Below, piece by piece: positions 34,482 to 43,326 of a DNA stretch of 64,000 bases. Source of the DNA: Caenimonas aquaedulcis (GTDB lineage Bacteria > Pseudomonadota > Gammaproteobacteria > Burkholderiales > Burkholderiaceae_C); the NCBI RefSeq assembly GCF_015831345.1, contig NZ_JADWYS010000001.1, forward strand, positions 4,244,618 through 4,308,617, read 5' to 3'. Each line of letters opens with the position of its first letter. The first letter of the stretch is position 1. The notes below the pieces were generated by a model that ran no database searches, was not told the DNA's origin, and saw only the letters and a program-made list of their open reading frames with translations. The translations under genes were made by a program, and so were the position numbers.

Positions 34482-35293
34482 GCCGAACCCTCGACGAGGT
34501 CCTGTTCAGCGATCCGAACCCGAAGGTGGAGGCCGTCCTGCGGGTGGTCAGCGTGGCCGTCGCGGTGGTGATCCTCGGTTCAGTCGCGGCCATCGTCTTT
34601 CGCTTCCATGCCGCGGGCCAGTTCGAGCTTCGGCTCTGGGAGTACTTCGCGTGGCCGACGACCTGGGCCTTCCTCGCGAAGGGCCTGCTCGGCACGCTGG
34701 CATCGGCGGCGACGGCCGCGGTGATCGCGCTGGTCCTCGGGCTCGTCCTCGTGCTGGGCCGCCTGTCGCGATCCCGGCTCGCGCGTTGGCCGGCCACGGC
34801 GGTCGTCGAATTCCTGCGCGGCGTGCCGACCCTGCTGCTCATCTACGTGTGCTTCCTGGTCCTTCCGTCGGCGGGCATCAAGCTGAGCACGTACTGGATG
34901 CTGACCCTGCCCGTGGGCCTCAGCGCCGCGGCAGTGGTCGCGGAGGTGTACCGTGCAGGCGTGCTCGCCGTGCCGCGCGGCCAGACGGATGCGGCGCGCA
35001 GCGTCGGGATGAGCGAAGCGCAGGTCTTCTTCCTCATCGTGTTTCCGCAGGCGCTGCGCTACATCGTCCCGGCATTGGTCGCGCAACTGGTCATCGTGGT
35101 GAAGGACACCACCTTCGGCTACGTCGTCACCTACGGCGAGCTGATGCAGAACGCCAAGGTGCTCGTCGCCAACTACCACGCGCTCGTGCCGGTCTACCTG
35201 GTGACGGCGGTGCTGTATTGCCTCGTGAACTACGGCATATCGAGAGTCAGCCAACGGCTGGGGCGCGCACGCCGTTCCAGGGCCTCCGCGTGA
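34478..35293 (+). CDS. Amino acid ABC transporter permease 2
   Basis: A 271-aa permease of the same family with a longer N-terminal segment (about 70 residues including one extra helix). EAA-loop: DAARSVGMSEAQVFFLIVFPQALR. It should pair with permease 1 as a heterodimer. No ATPase gene follows; the next gene is a histidine kinase after 130 bp, so an orphan ATPase elsewhere must energise the pump. Confidence 0.9.
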   Translation: MSRTLDEVLFSDPNPKVEAVLRVVSVAVAVVILGSVAAIVFRFHAAGQFELRLWEYFAWPTTWAFLAKGLLGTLASAATAAVIALVLGLVLVLGRLSRSRLARWPATAVVEFLRGVPTLLLIYVCFLVLPSAGIKLSTYWMLTLPVGLSAAAVVAEVYRAGVLAVPRGQTDAARSVGMSEAQVFFLIVFPQALRYIVPALVAQLVIVVKDTTFGYVVTYGELMQNAKVLVANYHALVPVYLVTAVLYCLVNYGISRVSQRLGRARRSRASA

Positions 35294-35329
35294 CACGGAC
35301 CCGCGTGCAGGCAACCGCGATTGCGCAGC

Positions 35330-35372
35330 CCAGCGATTTCTGGCTCAATCGCTGGCGGGGCCTCCCGGGAGG
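35330..35372 (+). terminator. Hairpins after the ABC operon
   Basis: A 9-bp perfect stem CCAGCGATT/AATCGCTGG (35330-35338 and 35347-35355, 8-nt loop) is followed by the palindrome CCTCCCGGGAGG (35361-35372). They lie between the permease and kinase genes. There is no T-run, so they may attenuate or mark the 3' end rather than act as a classical terminator. Confidence 0.4.
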
Positions 35373-35423
35373 GCGGGCCTCCTGCAAGCGAGCCGTTGTT
35401 TCCACCACTTTGAAAGTCGGTTG

Positions 35424-36764
35424 ATGTTTGGACGAAGCCGGTTGGCGCTGGGCGTTGGCGCGGGCCTCACGATCGGCTTTCTCGCGCTGATCGTGATCGT
35501 GGGCGCGACCATCTGGCTGGTGGAACGCGGCAACAGCCTGTTCGAGCAGTCGGCGCTGCAGCGCTCGATCCGCGTCGTTGCGGTCGAGTTGCGCGACCAT
35601 TTGCGCACCGCGGAGTCGAGCCAGCGCGGATTCCTCCTGACAGGCAACCAGATCTACCTGGCCCCCTACGACACGGCCAAGACCCGCGCGCGGCAGGAGC
35701 TGGATGACCTGTCACGGATGATGGCACCGGACGCGCCGAACCGGGCCATGCTGCCCCGCCTATCGGAAGCGGTGGGCGAGAAGATCGCCGAGATGGACAA
35801 CACCATTGCCCTCAAAACCGCCGGCCGAGACGCCGACGCCATGGCCGTGCTGCAGAGCAATCGCGGCAAGACGCTGATGGATGAAATCAATGTGTTTCTC
35901 TACGGCGCGATCCTGACGGCCGACGAGAGCGCCACGCTCGACAGCGCGGAACAGCAGCGCAATGCGTCGCTGCTGCGCTGGATCTCGGCGGGCGCCGCCG
36001 TGGTCATCATCTTGGTGGTGTTCGTGGTGGCCTTCACTGTCTACCGCAACGGGCAGGATCTGAAGCAGGCGCGCGACGAAGTGCGGGCCATCAACCTGAC
36101 GCTCGAAGAACGTGTGAAGACCCGCACGGCGGATCTCGCCATGGCGCGGGAGCGCGCGGAAGTCCTGCTGGCCGAGGTCAACCACCGCGTGGCCAACAGC
36201 CTGCAGCTGGTGGCGGTGCTGGTGGGGATGCAGATGCGTGCCGTGACCGATACCGCGGCCAAGGATGCATTGCGCGAAACGCAATCGCGCATCAATGCCA
36301 TCTCGCTCATCCACAAGAGCCTTTACACATCGGGCGACGTGACGAATGTGGCGCTGGACGATTACCTGGGCGCGATGCTGGGCAACCTGGAGACGGCCAT
36401 GAAGAAGGACGGCCATACCGCCATCCTCAAGTGCTACCTGGAGCCGATCTCGCTGCGCACGGACGCGAGCGTCAACCTGGGCGTCGCCGTCCAGGAGCTG
36501 GTGACCAACGCCTTCAAATATGCCTATCCCGGCGACCAGACCGGCGAAGTGCGGGTGCGGCTGAAGCGCCTGGGCGAGGACAAGGCGGAGCTCACGGTCG
36601 AGGACGACGGCGTGGGGATCACGCCGAACGCCCCGCGCGGTGGCACGGGTCTCGGCAGCAAGATCATCCATACGATGGCGACGGCGTTGAAGACACAAGT
36701 GGAATACATCAACCGCGGGCCGGGTACGCTGGCGCGGCTGGTGCTGACGACGGCGAACGCGTGA
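35424..36764 (+). CDS. CHASE3-containing sensor histidine kinase (HisKA_2/HWE-like)
   Basis: A 446-aa membrane kinase. TM1 (about residues 8-30), a periplasmic CHASE3-like helical domain (VELRDHLRTAESSQRGFLLTG), TM2 (about 188-208), a short coiled linker, then the phosphoacceptor region AEVNHRVANSLQLV with His254. The ATPase domain shows the N-box VTNAFKYAYP and DDGVGI. The AEVNHRVANSLQ motif marks the HisKA_2 class. It precedes a periplasmic binding protein and a lone receiver, forming a probable three-part signalling module. Confidence 0.9.
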   Translation: MFGRSRLALGVGAGLTIGFLALIVIVGATIWLVERGNSLFEQSALQRSIRVVAVELRDHLRTAESSQRGFLLTGNQIYLAPYDTAKTRARQELDDLSRMMAPDAPNRAMLPRLSEAVGEKIAEMDNTIALKTAGRDADAMAVLQSNRGKTLMDEINVFLYGAILTADESATLDSAEQQRNASLLRWISAGAAVVIILVVFVVAFTVYRNGQDLKQARDEVRAINLTLEERVKTRTADLAMARERAEVLLAEVNHRVANSLQLVAVLVGMQMRAVTDTAAKDALRETQSRINAISLIHKSLYTSGDVTNVALDDYLGAMLGNLETAMKKDGHTAILKCYLEPISLRTDASVNLGVAVQELVTNAFKYAYPGDQTGEVRVRLKRLGEDKAELTVEDDGVGITPNAPRGGTGLGSKIIHTMATALKTQVEYINRGPGTLARLVLTTANA

Positions 36765-36774
36765 CGGCAAGGCA

Positions 36775-37893
36775 ATGAAACTCCGACTCTGTGCGCTTGC
36801 TTCCCTTCTGTGCCTGGCCGGCGCGTCGCTGGCCGCGGGTGGCGAGGGGCTGACCACGCCGGTGAAGTTGCCCGCCTACGATGCAGCGCGCGCTGCTTGC
36901 AGGGCGCCAATCGGATTGCAGAAGAAGCTGGTCTTCGTACAGGACAACCGGCGCGAATTCATGCAAGCCGCGGGACGCGGGCTGGAAGCCGCGGCGCGGG
37001 CGCGGGGCCTCGATTACAGCGTGGCCTTCGCCAACAACGATCCTGCGCTGATGATCAAGCAGGTGGGCGGCATTGCCACCGACAAGACGGGCGCCATGGT
37101 GGTGGCGCCGATCGATCCGCCGTCGCTCGCGCCGGCCCTGAAAAAAGTCATCGGCGCGGGCGCTTACGTGGGGGCCATCGTGCCGCCGCCCGCGACGACG
37201 GTGCTGAACGCGCCGCAATACCTGACAGGCAAGGTCCTGGCGGACGCAGCGGCCAATTACATCCGCGCGCGCCTGGGCGGCAAGGCCAAGGTCGTGCTGC
37301 TGACGCATGACGGCCTGCAATTCCTCGCGCCGCGATTCACCGCCATGCGCGATACGTTGCGGACATTGCCGGGCGTGACGATCGTGGCCGACATCTCGCC
37401 CGCCACGGTCGACAAGGACGGCGGATATCGCACGATGAAGACGATCCTGCTCGCGCAACCGAACATCGATGTCGTGCTGGGCGCGGACACGGTGGTGCTG
37501 GGAGCGCTGGCGGCTTTGCGCGAAGCCGGCAAGGCGCGGCCGGACCAGTTCCTGGGCGGCATCGACGGCGAGCAGGAGGCGGTCGTCGAGATCAAGAAGG
37601 GCGGCAGCCCCTACAAGGCGAGCATCAGCCTTGCTTCGTCGATCTTCGGTTACGCGATGGGCCAGCACGCTGCGGACTGGCTGGAAGGGAAGTCCATCCC
37701 GCAAGCCATGGACATTCTCCCCATGGCGCTCACCAGCAGCAACATCGGGGACTACGAACGCGATACGGCCAACCCCGGTGCGGTGTATGCCGATCCGGTG
37801 CGGCGCGCGGCCTACCTGAAGATGTACGGCAATATCTGTTTCGACACGCGCGACAACTACATCAATTTCCCCTGGTCGTCGGAAGCCAGATAG
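36775..37893 (+). CDS. Periplasmic sugar-type (LacI/RbsB-like) binding protein, sensor partner
   Basis: A 372-aa type I periplasmic binding protein: signal peptide (LCALASLLCLAGASLAAG), then LVFVQDNRREFMQAAGRGLEAAARARG, GAMVVAPIDPPSLAPALKKV and IDVVLGADTVVLGALAALREAG. No ABC permease or ATPase is adjacent. It sits 10 bp after the kinase and 16 bp before the receiver gene. It therefore probably presents its ligand to the kinase's periplasmic domain, as LuxP does for LuxQ (inference by analogy). Confidence 0.85.
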   Translation: MKLRLCALASLLCLAGASLAAGGEGLTTPVKLPAYDAARAACRAPIGLQKKLVFVQDNRREFMQAAGRGLEAAARARGLDYSVAFANNDPALMIKQVGGIATDKTGAMVVAPIDPPSLAPALKKVIGAGAYVGAIVPPPATTVLNAPQYLTGKVLADAAANYIRARLGGKAKVVLLTHDGLQFLAPRFTAMRDTLRTLPGVTIVADISPATVDKDGGYRTMKTILLAQPNIDVVLGADTVVLGALAALREAGKARPDQFLGGIDGEQEAVVEIKKGGSPYKASISLASSIFGYAMGQHAADWLEGKSIPQAMDILPMALTSSNIGDYERDTANPGAVYADPVRRAAYLKMYGNICFDTRDNYINFPWSSEAR

Positions 37894-37909
37894 CCTGGGG
37901 CCCACCCGC

Positions 37910-38272
37910 ATGACCGCCAACCCTTTCGTCATCCTCTACGTCGAAGACAACGACCTCGTCCGCGAGTCGTTCGCCGAGTTGCTCACCACCGACGACCGCC
38001 GCGTCGTGAGCGTGGCGGATGGCGCCGGCGCGCGTGAGGCCCTGCGCGAGCAGAAGGTGGACCTGCTGATCACCGACATCAACCTGCCCGATGGGTCGGG
38101 CCTCGACGTGGCGCGCGAGGCGCTCGGCCAGAACCCGGGGCTGCCGGTGATCGTCTGCTCCGGGCAGGACTTGAAGGATGTGACGCTCTCGCTCGGCCCT
38201 ACCGCTCATGCGCTGACGAAGCCCTTCGGGCTGGAGGAACTCGAGGCGCTGGTCGAGCGGCTTGCGCGGTGA
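37910..38272 (+). CDS. Single-domain response regulator (receiver only)
   Basis: A 120-aa CheY-like protein. Acidic pair in YVEDNDLVRE, phospho-acceptor Asp in LLITDINLPDGSG, and Lys in HALTKPFGLEEL. There is no output domain. Last gene of the kinase-binding protein-receiver operon; it must act through protein contacts or a phosphorelay. Confidence 0.92.
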   Translation: MTANPFVILYVEDNDLVRESFAELLTTDDRRVVSVADGAGAREALREQKVDLLITDINLPDGSGLDVAREALGQNPGLPVIVCSGQDLKDVTLSLGPTAHALTKPFGLEELEALVERLAR

Positions 38273-38299
38273 GGGGCCGGACGATTGATTTGCCCGTGC

Positions 38300-39160
38300 C
38301 TACTTCCTTGTCGCATTCGTTCGGACAGACGGCGTGTCAATGCTCACCGCGATCTTTCTCCGCTCGAGCTCACGCTTTTCGTCGTCGGCTAGACCTTGGT
38401 CCGTGATGATCTCGTCGAAGTCGCTCAGCGGCACGACGTTGCAAAAGCCGGGACCGCCGAACTTCCACGAGTCGATCAGAAGAAGGCGAGTCTTCGCTGC
38501 CTTCATCAGGAGTCGCTTGCTGCTCGCGCTTTCAAGGCGGCTATCGGTCAGCATTCCGTCGCTGGCGGACTGCGCACCGATCAGGGCGATGTCGGCGTGC
38601 AGTTGACTGAAGAACGTGTCACCGGGCTCACCGGACAACAGGTTGGTTCCAGTGCGTCGAGTGCCGCCGGGAACGATAAGGCGGACATGGTCGGATGCCG
38701 ACAGCACGTCGGCGATCTTGATGTTGTTCGTGACCGCGGTGAATCGAAGCCGCGATTCGACCAGCGCGCGTGCAGCTTCCAGAACGGTGGTGCTGCTGTC
38801 GAAAATGACGCTGTTGCCTTCGCTGACGCGTGACGCGGCGATACGGCCGATCGACACTTTGCCGTCCTTCATTGCGCCCGAAACGGCACGCGTGTCGTCG
38901 GTTTCGACGTGGGTCTTCGACAGCGTGCCGAGGATCGCTCCGCCATGCGTCCGCTCTACAAGCTTGCGGCTGGCAAGCTCGTCGAGGTCACGGCGGACAG
39001 TGGAGAACGAGGCGCCCAGCCGCTCTGCAAGCTGTTGCAGCGAAGCGGCGCCGCTCTCGGTCAGCACATCGAGGATGAAAGACTGCCTTTGACGCGGCAG
39101 CAGCCGTTCCGCGACAGGATGCTTTGTCGTCATGTGGTACATTTTGAGAGATTTTTCCAT
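38300..39160 (-). CDS. DeoR/GlpR-family transcriptional regulator
   Basis: A 286-aa repressor-type protein: DeoR HTH (RQRQSFILDVLTESGAASLQQLAERLGASFSTVRRDLDEL) and the sugar-phosphate-isomerase-like sensor domain (DSSTTVLEAARAL, VPGGTRRTGTNLLSG, DIALIGAQSASDG). DeoR proteins usually sense phosphorylated sugars or related metabolites. Start uncertain: 39160, 39142 or 39133. The last would leave the conserved box at 39135-39147 untranslated. It is divergent from the ligase and probably controls the block up to 48892. Confidence 0.9.
   Translation of the reverse strand: MEKSLKMYHMTTKHPVAERLLPRQRQSFILDVLTESGAASLQQLAERLGASFSTVRRDLDELASRKLVERTHGGAILGTLSKTHVETDDTRAVSGAMKDGKVSIGRIAASRVSEGNSVIFDSSTTVLEAARALVESRLRFTAVTNNIKIADVLSASDHVRLIVPGGTRRTGTNLLSGEPGDTFFSQLHADIALIGAQSASDGMLTDSRLESASSKRLLMKAAKTRLLLIDSWKFGGPGFCNVVPLSDFDEIITDQGLADDEKRELERRKIAVSIDTPSVRTNATRK
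39135..39147 (-). promoter_or_regulatory. DeoR-type box TCAAAATGTACCA (copy 1)
   Basis: On the minus strand, between or within the starts of the divergent DeoR and ligase genes. It matches the box at 44414-44426 at 12 of 13 positions and that at 40695-40707 at 10 of 13. Confidence 0.5.
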
Positions 39161-39174
39161 ATCGTATCTTAGCC

Positions 39175-40656
39175 ATGCAAAGCCTCTTTGCCGACTTCAG
39201 CGCAGCGTGGCAGCCGGGTGCCACGTTTCTGCGCACGCCAGGGGGGCGGTCCTGGACATATGGCGAACTCGATGAGGCCACCTCGGAACTCGCGGCCAGG
39301 CTCAGCGTCAGTTTGGGCGCCGGCGATCGGCTGGTCTCGATGCTCGAGCGGTCTGAGTGGAACATTTTCCTGTACCTTGCCTGCACCCGCTGCGGTGTCG
39401 TGTACGTTCCCCTGAATCCCCGCATGACCCCGGCTGAGCTCGGGCCCGTGATCGCGGATGCGGACCCCTCGATGCTGGTCTGCGATCCCGTATTGCAGTC
39501 GAAAGCCGAGCAGCTGGTGGAGGCGCGCGTGCTCGTTCGAACACTTGACCGCGCCGGTGGTGGTTCGCTGCGCCACGGCAAGGTCCCGGCGGGTGTGGTC
39601 GACCGCGAGCTGGACGCCCCTCATCCCGCGGCCATCATCTTCACGTCCGGCACGACGGGAACGCCCAAGGGGGCGCTGATACCACATGCACTCTTCATCG
39701 GGAAGGCGCGGGCCTTGGCGGGAGCGTTGCGTTTCACCTCCAGCGACTGCCTGCTCCACGCCATGCCGCTGTACCACTCGCACGGCCTTTTCATGACCGT
39801 GCACGCCGTGCTGAGCGTGGGCGCATCGATTCTCTTCCTGCCGAAATTCGATGCCGGCGAAGTCGTGCGCGCGCTGCCGGACGTCACGATGTTCTCGGGC
39901 GTACCGACGATGTACACGCGTCTGGCGAGCGAGCCCGGGCTGAAGGCGGCCGCTGCGGCGATCCGCTTGTTCATCTGCGGCTCTGCGCCCCTGAAACCCG
40001 AGCTTTTCGAGGCCTTCCAGCGCGAGTCCGGACACCGGCTCGTCGAGGTCTGGGGCATGTCTGAAACGATGACCAACACCGCGAGTCCGCTCGGTGACCG
40101 GCGTGCCGGCAGTGCGGGCAAGGCGCTTCCGGGCGTGCTGCTCCGCGTCGTGGACGACCGTGGAGTCGAGGTCCCGCCGGATACTGCCGGTGTGATCGAA
40201 GTCGGCTTCACCGCACCTTTCGGCGGGTATTGGCGTCGGCCGCCAGAGGAACAGCCGCGGATGCGCGAAGGCCGCCTGGTCACGGGCGACATCGGGCAGC
40301 TGAGTCCTGACGGCTATCTCACGATCCTGGGGCGCACGACCGAAATGATCATCAGCGGTGGCTACAACGTATACCCGCGTGAAGTGGAGCTCGCGCTGGA
40401 AGAGATGCCGGGGGTGGCGAAGGCAGCAGTGTTCGCCGTTCCCCACAAGGACTTCGGTGAGGCGGTCGTTGCTGCCGTCGAGAGCAACGGCACCAGCGTG
40501 ATCGATGCCGCAGTCGTGCTGCGGAAACTGCGGGACCGTCTTGTCCCATACAAGATTCCAAAGGCGCTCTTCATCGAAGACATGTTGCCGACCACCGAAC
40601 TCGGCAAGTTGCAGCGCAAGGCGCTCGCAGGCAAATACCGGCACTACTTCCGATAG
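39175..40656 (+). CDS. AMP-forming acyl-CoA synthetase (malonyl-CoA synthetase-like)
   Basis: A 493-aa ANL ligase. IFTSGTTGTPKGAL P-loop, VEVWGMSETMTNT adenylate motif, LVTGDIGQLSPDGYLTILGRTTEMIISGG hinge and C-terminal Lys in ELGKLQRKALAG. The short N-terminus and the AMPLYHSHGLFMTVH segment resemble malonyl-CoA synthetase (MatB) and other small dicarboxylate or short-chain acid ligases. The start at 39175 has no clear ribosome site and a TATCTT box lies 5 bp upstream, so the transcript may be leaderless. It activates the imported acid of the DeoR cluster (inference). Confidence 0.9.
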   Translation: MQSLFADFSAAWQPGATFLRTPGGRSWTYGELDEATSELAARLSVSLGAGDRLVSMLERSEWNIFLYLACTRCGVVYVPLNPRMTPAELGPVIADADPSMLVCDPVLQSKAEQLVEARVLVRTLDRAGGGSLRHGKVPAGVVDRELDAPHPAAIIFTSGTTGTPKGALIPHALFIGKARALAGALRFTSSDCLLHAMPLYHSHGLFMTVHAVLSVGASILFLPKFDAGEVVRALPDVTMFSGVPTMYTRLASEPGLKAAAAAIRLFICGSAPLKPELFEAFQRESGHRLVEVWGMSETMTNTASPLGDRRAGSAGKALPGVLLRVVDDRGVEVPPDTAGVIEVGFTAPFGGYWRRPPEEQPRMREGRLVTGDIGQLSPDGYLTILGRTTEMIISGGYNVYPREVELALEEMPGVAKAAVFAVPHKDFGEAVVAAVESNGTSVIDAAVVLRKLRDRLVPYKIPKALFIEDMLPTTELGKLQRKALAGKYRHYFR

Positions 40657-40661
40657 ATTGT

Positions 40662-40713
40662 GGGAGTTTTGGTGGCAGTCGCGATTGACTTCTACCAAAA
40701 TCAACCATATTCT
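40662..40713 (+). promoter_or_regulatory. Promoter of the Bug-MaoC operon with paired DeoR-type boxes (copy 2)
   Basis: -35 TTGACT (40685-40690), 17-bp spacer, -10 TATTCT (40708-40713). The spacer contains the box CCAAAATCAACCA (40695-40707), and an inverted half-site GGGAGTTTTGGTGG lies at 40662-40675. A similar arrangement occurs before the AMACR gene at 44371-44426. Confidence 0.55.
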
Positions 40714-40736
40714 TGGGCTCCGTCACAGGAGAGCCC

Positions 40737-41708
40737 ATGCGCGAAACCGACATCCACCGCCGCGATCTGATCCTCGCACTCGCTGCTGCGATCGTCGGCA
40801 GTGCGCCACGCGCAGCCGAACTTGGCAAGAGCGGCACGATCAAGCTGGTCGTTCCTTTCGCCCCTGCGGGTGCGACGGACATCATCGCGAGAGCGATCGC
40901 TCCCCGGCTGGGCGAGAAGCTGGGCGCCCAGATCGTTGTGATCAACGCCGCCGGAGCGTCCGGAACGATCGGTGCCGCTTCAGTCGCGAATGCCGAACCG
41001 GACGGCAATACGTTGCTGCTTTATCACATTGCCATGGTGACGACGCATCACTTCCAGAAGGGCATGCCGTTCGATCCCTTGAATTCGTTCACGCCGATCG
41101 GACTCGTTGCGCAAGCGTCCAACGTCGTCACCGTCAACCCGGCCCTGCCGGCACGCAACCTGCGCGAGCTGGTCGATTACGCGAAGGCGAACCCCGGCAA
41201 AGTGAATTTCGGCTCGTCGGGCGTCGGCAGCTCCGACCATCTGGGCGGGGAACTGCTGCAGTCCGTCACGCGCACGCAATTGACGCATGTGCCGTACAAG
41301 GGCGGTGGCCCGGCGATCGCCGGTCTCGTCGGCGGCGAGACGGAAGTGAATGCCGGCTCGATCGCGCAGGTCGTGGCGATGGTGAAGGCGGGCCGCCTGC
41401 GGGCGCTGGCGGTGATGCAGTCCTCACGAAGCGCCACCTTGCCCGACATCCCCACGACCGGCGAAGCCGGGTTTCCTGCGCTCGACCACCGCACCTGGCT
41501 GGGCGTGTGGGGGCCAGCGAAGATGACCCCGGACGTTGTCAACCGGATCAACGGTGCGTTGCGTGACGTGCTGGCCATGGACGATGTGCGGCAGGCATTC
41601 GAGAAGGTCGGCGTGGATCCCGCCGTCAGCTCGCCACAAGAGTTCGACAGCTACATTCGTACGCAGCACGGGCTGTGGAACAAGGTGTTCGCCGGAAAGG
41701 CTCCCTGA
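40737..41708 (+). CDS. Bug-family tripartite tricarboxylate transporter receptor
   Basis: A 323-aa periplasmic binding protein: twin-arginine-like leader (HRRDLILALAAAIVGS), core GTIKLVVPFAPAGATDIIAR, HVPYKGGGP. The start at 40737 is preceded by AGGAGAG. Its stop overlaps the MaoC start (TGATG). It is one of two Bug receptors in the DeoR cluster. Confidence 0.93.
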   Translation: MRETDIHRRDLILALAAAIVGSAPRAAELGKSGTIKLVVPFAPAGATDIIARAIAPRLGEKLGAQIVVINAAGASGTIGAASVANAEPDGNTLLLYHIAMVTTHHFQKGMPFDPLNSFTPIGLVAQASNVVTVNPALPARNLRELVDYAKANPGKVNFGSSGVGSSDHLGGELLQSVTRTQLTHVPYKGGGPAIAGLVGGETEVNAGSIAQVVAMVKAGRLRALAVMQSSRSATLPDIPTTGEAGFPALDHRTWLGVWGPAKMTPDVVNRINGALRDVLAMDDVRQAFEKVGVDPAVSSPQEFDSYIRTQHGLWNKVFAGKAP

Positions 41709-42157
41709 TGGAAAAGTCAAGGCACTTCGAGGACCTCGTGGTCGGCGAGGAGTTTCGCTCACCCACGCGCACCATCGCTGAATACGACCTCTATGTTTTC
41801 GCCGGATTGACCGGCGACCTGACTGATTTCCACATCAGCACGGAAGCGGCCAAGCAATCGGCATTCGGGCAGCGCGTTGCCCATGGCATGCTGTTGATCA
41901 GCATTGCCAACGGCCTGTACAACCGCATCGGGATCACGGACGAAACGGGCCTCGCACTGGCCGGGGTGGAGTGGCGCTTCGTGGCGCCGGGGTTCATCGG
42001 GGACACCATCCACCTGATCGCGTCCGTCAGCCAGAAGCGCGAAGTCGCCAAGAAGGATCGGGGGCTGGTGTTCTGGGACGTGCGGCTCGACAAGCAGGAC
42101 GGCACCACGCTGTGCCACGGAAAGATGATCCGCATGGTGCGCCGCCGCGGCAACTAG
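41708..42157 (+). CDS. MaoC-family enoyl-CoA hydratase (hot-dog fold)
   Basis: A 149-aa single hot-dog-domain protein with the hydratase-2 signature GLTGDLTDFHISTEAAKQSAFGQRVAHG, including the catalytic Asp and His. The family adds water to 2-enoyl-CoA, including mesaconyl/itaconyl-type substrates. It is coupled to the Bug gene and lies tail-to-tail with the acyl-CoA dehydrogenase, which would supply the enoyl-CoA. Confidence 0.9.
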   Translation: MEKSRHFEDLVVGEEFRSPTRTIAEYDLYVFAGLTGDLTDFHISTEAAKQSAFGQRVAHGMLLISIANGLYNRIGITDETGLALAGVEWRFVAPGFIGDTIHLIASVSQKREVAKKDRGLVFWDVRLDKQDGTTLCHGKMIRMVRRRGN

Positions 42158-42169
42158 CGCGGCGGCGGC

Positions 42170-43315
42170 TCAGCGATAGCCCAGCTCGTACTCCGCGACG
42201 AGCCCGCGGTGGATCTCGTTGCTGCCTTCGATCGTCTGCATGAACTTCGCATCGCGCCAGTAGCGGCCGATCTCGTATTCGTCCGAGCAGCCGTAGGCGC
42301 CGTGGATCTGCATGGCGTCTTCCGCGACGCGCATCAGTGCATCGCTCGCATACAGCTTGGCCATCGAAGTATCGGCACGGGCACGATCCCCACTGTCCTT
42401 CTTCCATGCGGCTTGCAGCACCAGCAGGCGGGCGGTCTCGTAAGCCACTCGCATGTCAGTGATCTTGGACTGGATCAGCTGCCTGCGGGCGATCGGCTGG
42501 CCGAAGGTTTCGCGCGTTTTCGCATACTCGGTGGCGAGCTCGAGGCACGCACCGATCATGCCCACGCAGCGCGCGGCGACGCTCAGGCGTCCGCTCTCGA
42601 CAGAGGACATGGCGATCTTGAAGCCTTCTCCCTCGGCGCCCAGGCGGCTCGAAGCGGGCACGCGCACGTTGTCGAGCACGAGCTCGCCCGACTCGAGCGG
42701 GCGAAATCCAACCTTGTTCTTGAAAGGCGACCGCGAGATTCCGGCCGATGCGGGATCGAGCAGGAAAGCCGTGATGCCTTTGCGCCCGGCGGCTGGGTCG
42801 AGCGTCGCGAACGTGATGATCCAGCGGGCTTTGGCCACCATCGAGATCCACACTTTCGTGCCGTTGAGCACGTAGTGGTCCCCGTCGCGAACCGCACGGG
42901 TCCGCATGGACGCGACATCCGACCCCGTATGGGTCTCGGTCAGCGCAAAGGCAACCGGGCCGCGCCCTTGCGCGAGCGGAACCAGGAACTCCTTCTTCTG
43001 TTCCTCGGTGCCGTAGCGCAGCACGCTGATGCCGCCCACGCCGCTGGCCCAGCTGGCCGCGCACGCCATCACCTGGCACGTCGACGCGAGTTCCATGATC
43101 ATCAGCGCATACGTCTGGTAATCCATTCCGGCGCCCCCGTACTCCTCGGGGATGACGCCGCCGGTGAGCCCCAGCGGCCCCATCTGCTCGTAGATCTCCA
43201 GCGGGAAACGCTCGTCGCGGTCGTACTCGCGCACGTGCGGCTTGATGCGCTCGCGCGCGAACCGGCGCGTCAGGTCCAGGATTGCAGTCTGCTCTTCGGT
43301 CAGGTTGAAGTCCAT
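42170..43315 (-). CDS. Acyl-CoA dehydrogenase
   Basis: A 381-aa flavoenzyme: GLTGGVIPEEYGGAGMDY N-domain, FALTETHTGSDVASM and KVWISMVAKARW for FAD, and the C-terminal catalytic-loop TIEGSNEIHRGL. It introduces a 2,3 double bond into an acyl-CoA and passes electrons to ETF. The ATG at 43315 is favoured by the GAGGAAAG ribosome site; a GTG 15 bp upstream is possible. Second gene of the operon headed by the GH88/105-like gene. Confidence 0.92.
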   Translation of the reverse strand: MDFNLTEEQTAILDLTRRFARERIKPHVREYDRDERFPLEIYEQMGPLGLTGGVIPEEYGGAGMDYQTYALMIMELASTCQVMACAASWASGVGGISVLRYGTEEQKKEFLVPLAQGRGPVAFALTETHTGSDVASMRTRAVRDGDHYVLNGTKVWISMVAKARWIITFATLDPAAGRKGITAFLLDPASAGISRSPFKNKVGFRPLESGELVLDNVRVPASSRLGAEGEGFKIAMSSVESGRLSVAARCVGMIGACLELATEYAKTRETFGQPIARRQLIQSKITDMRVAYETARLLVLQAAWKKDSGDRARADTSMAKLYASDALMRVAEDAMQIHGAYGCSDEYEIGRYWRDAKFMQTIEGSNEIHRGLVAEYELGYR

Positions 43316-43326
43316 GAGCGCTTTCC

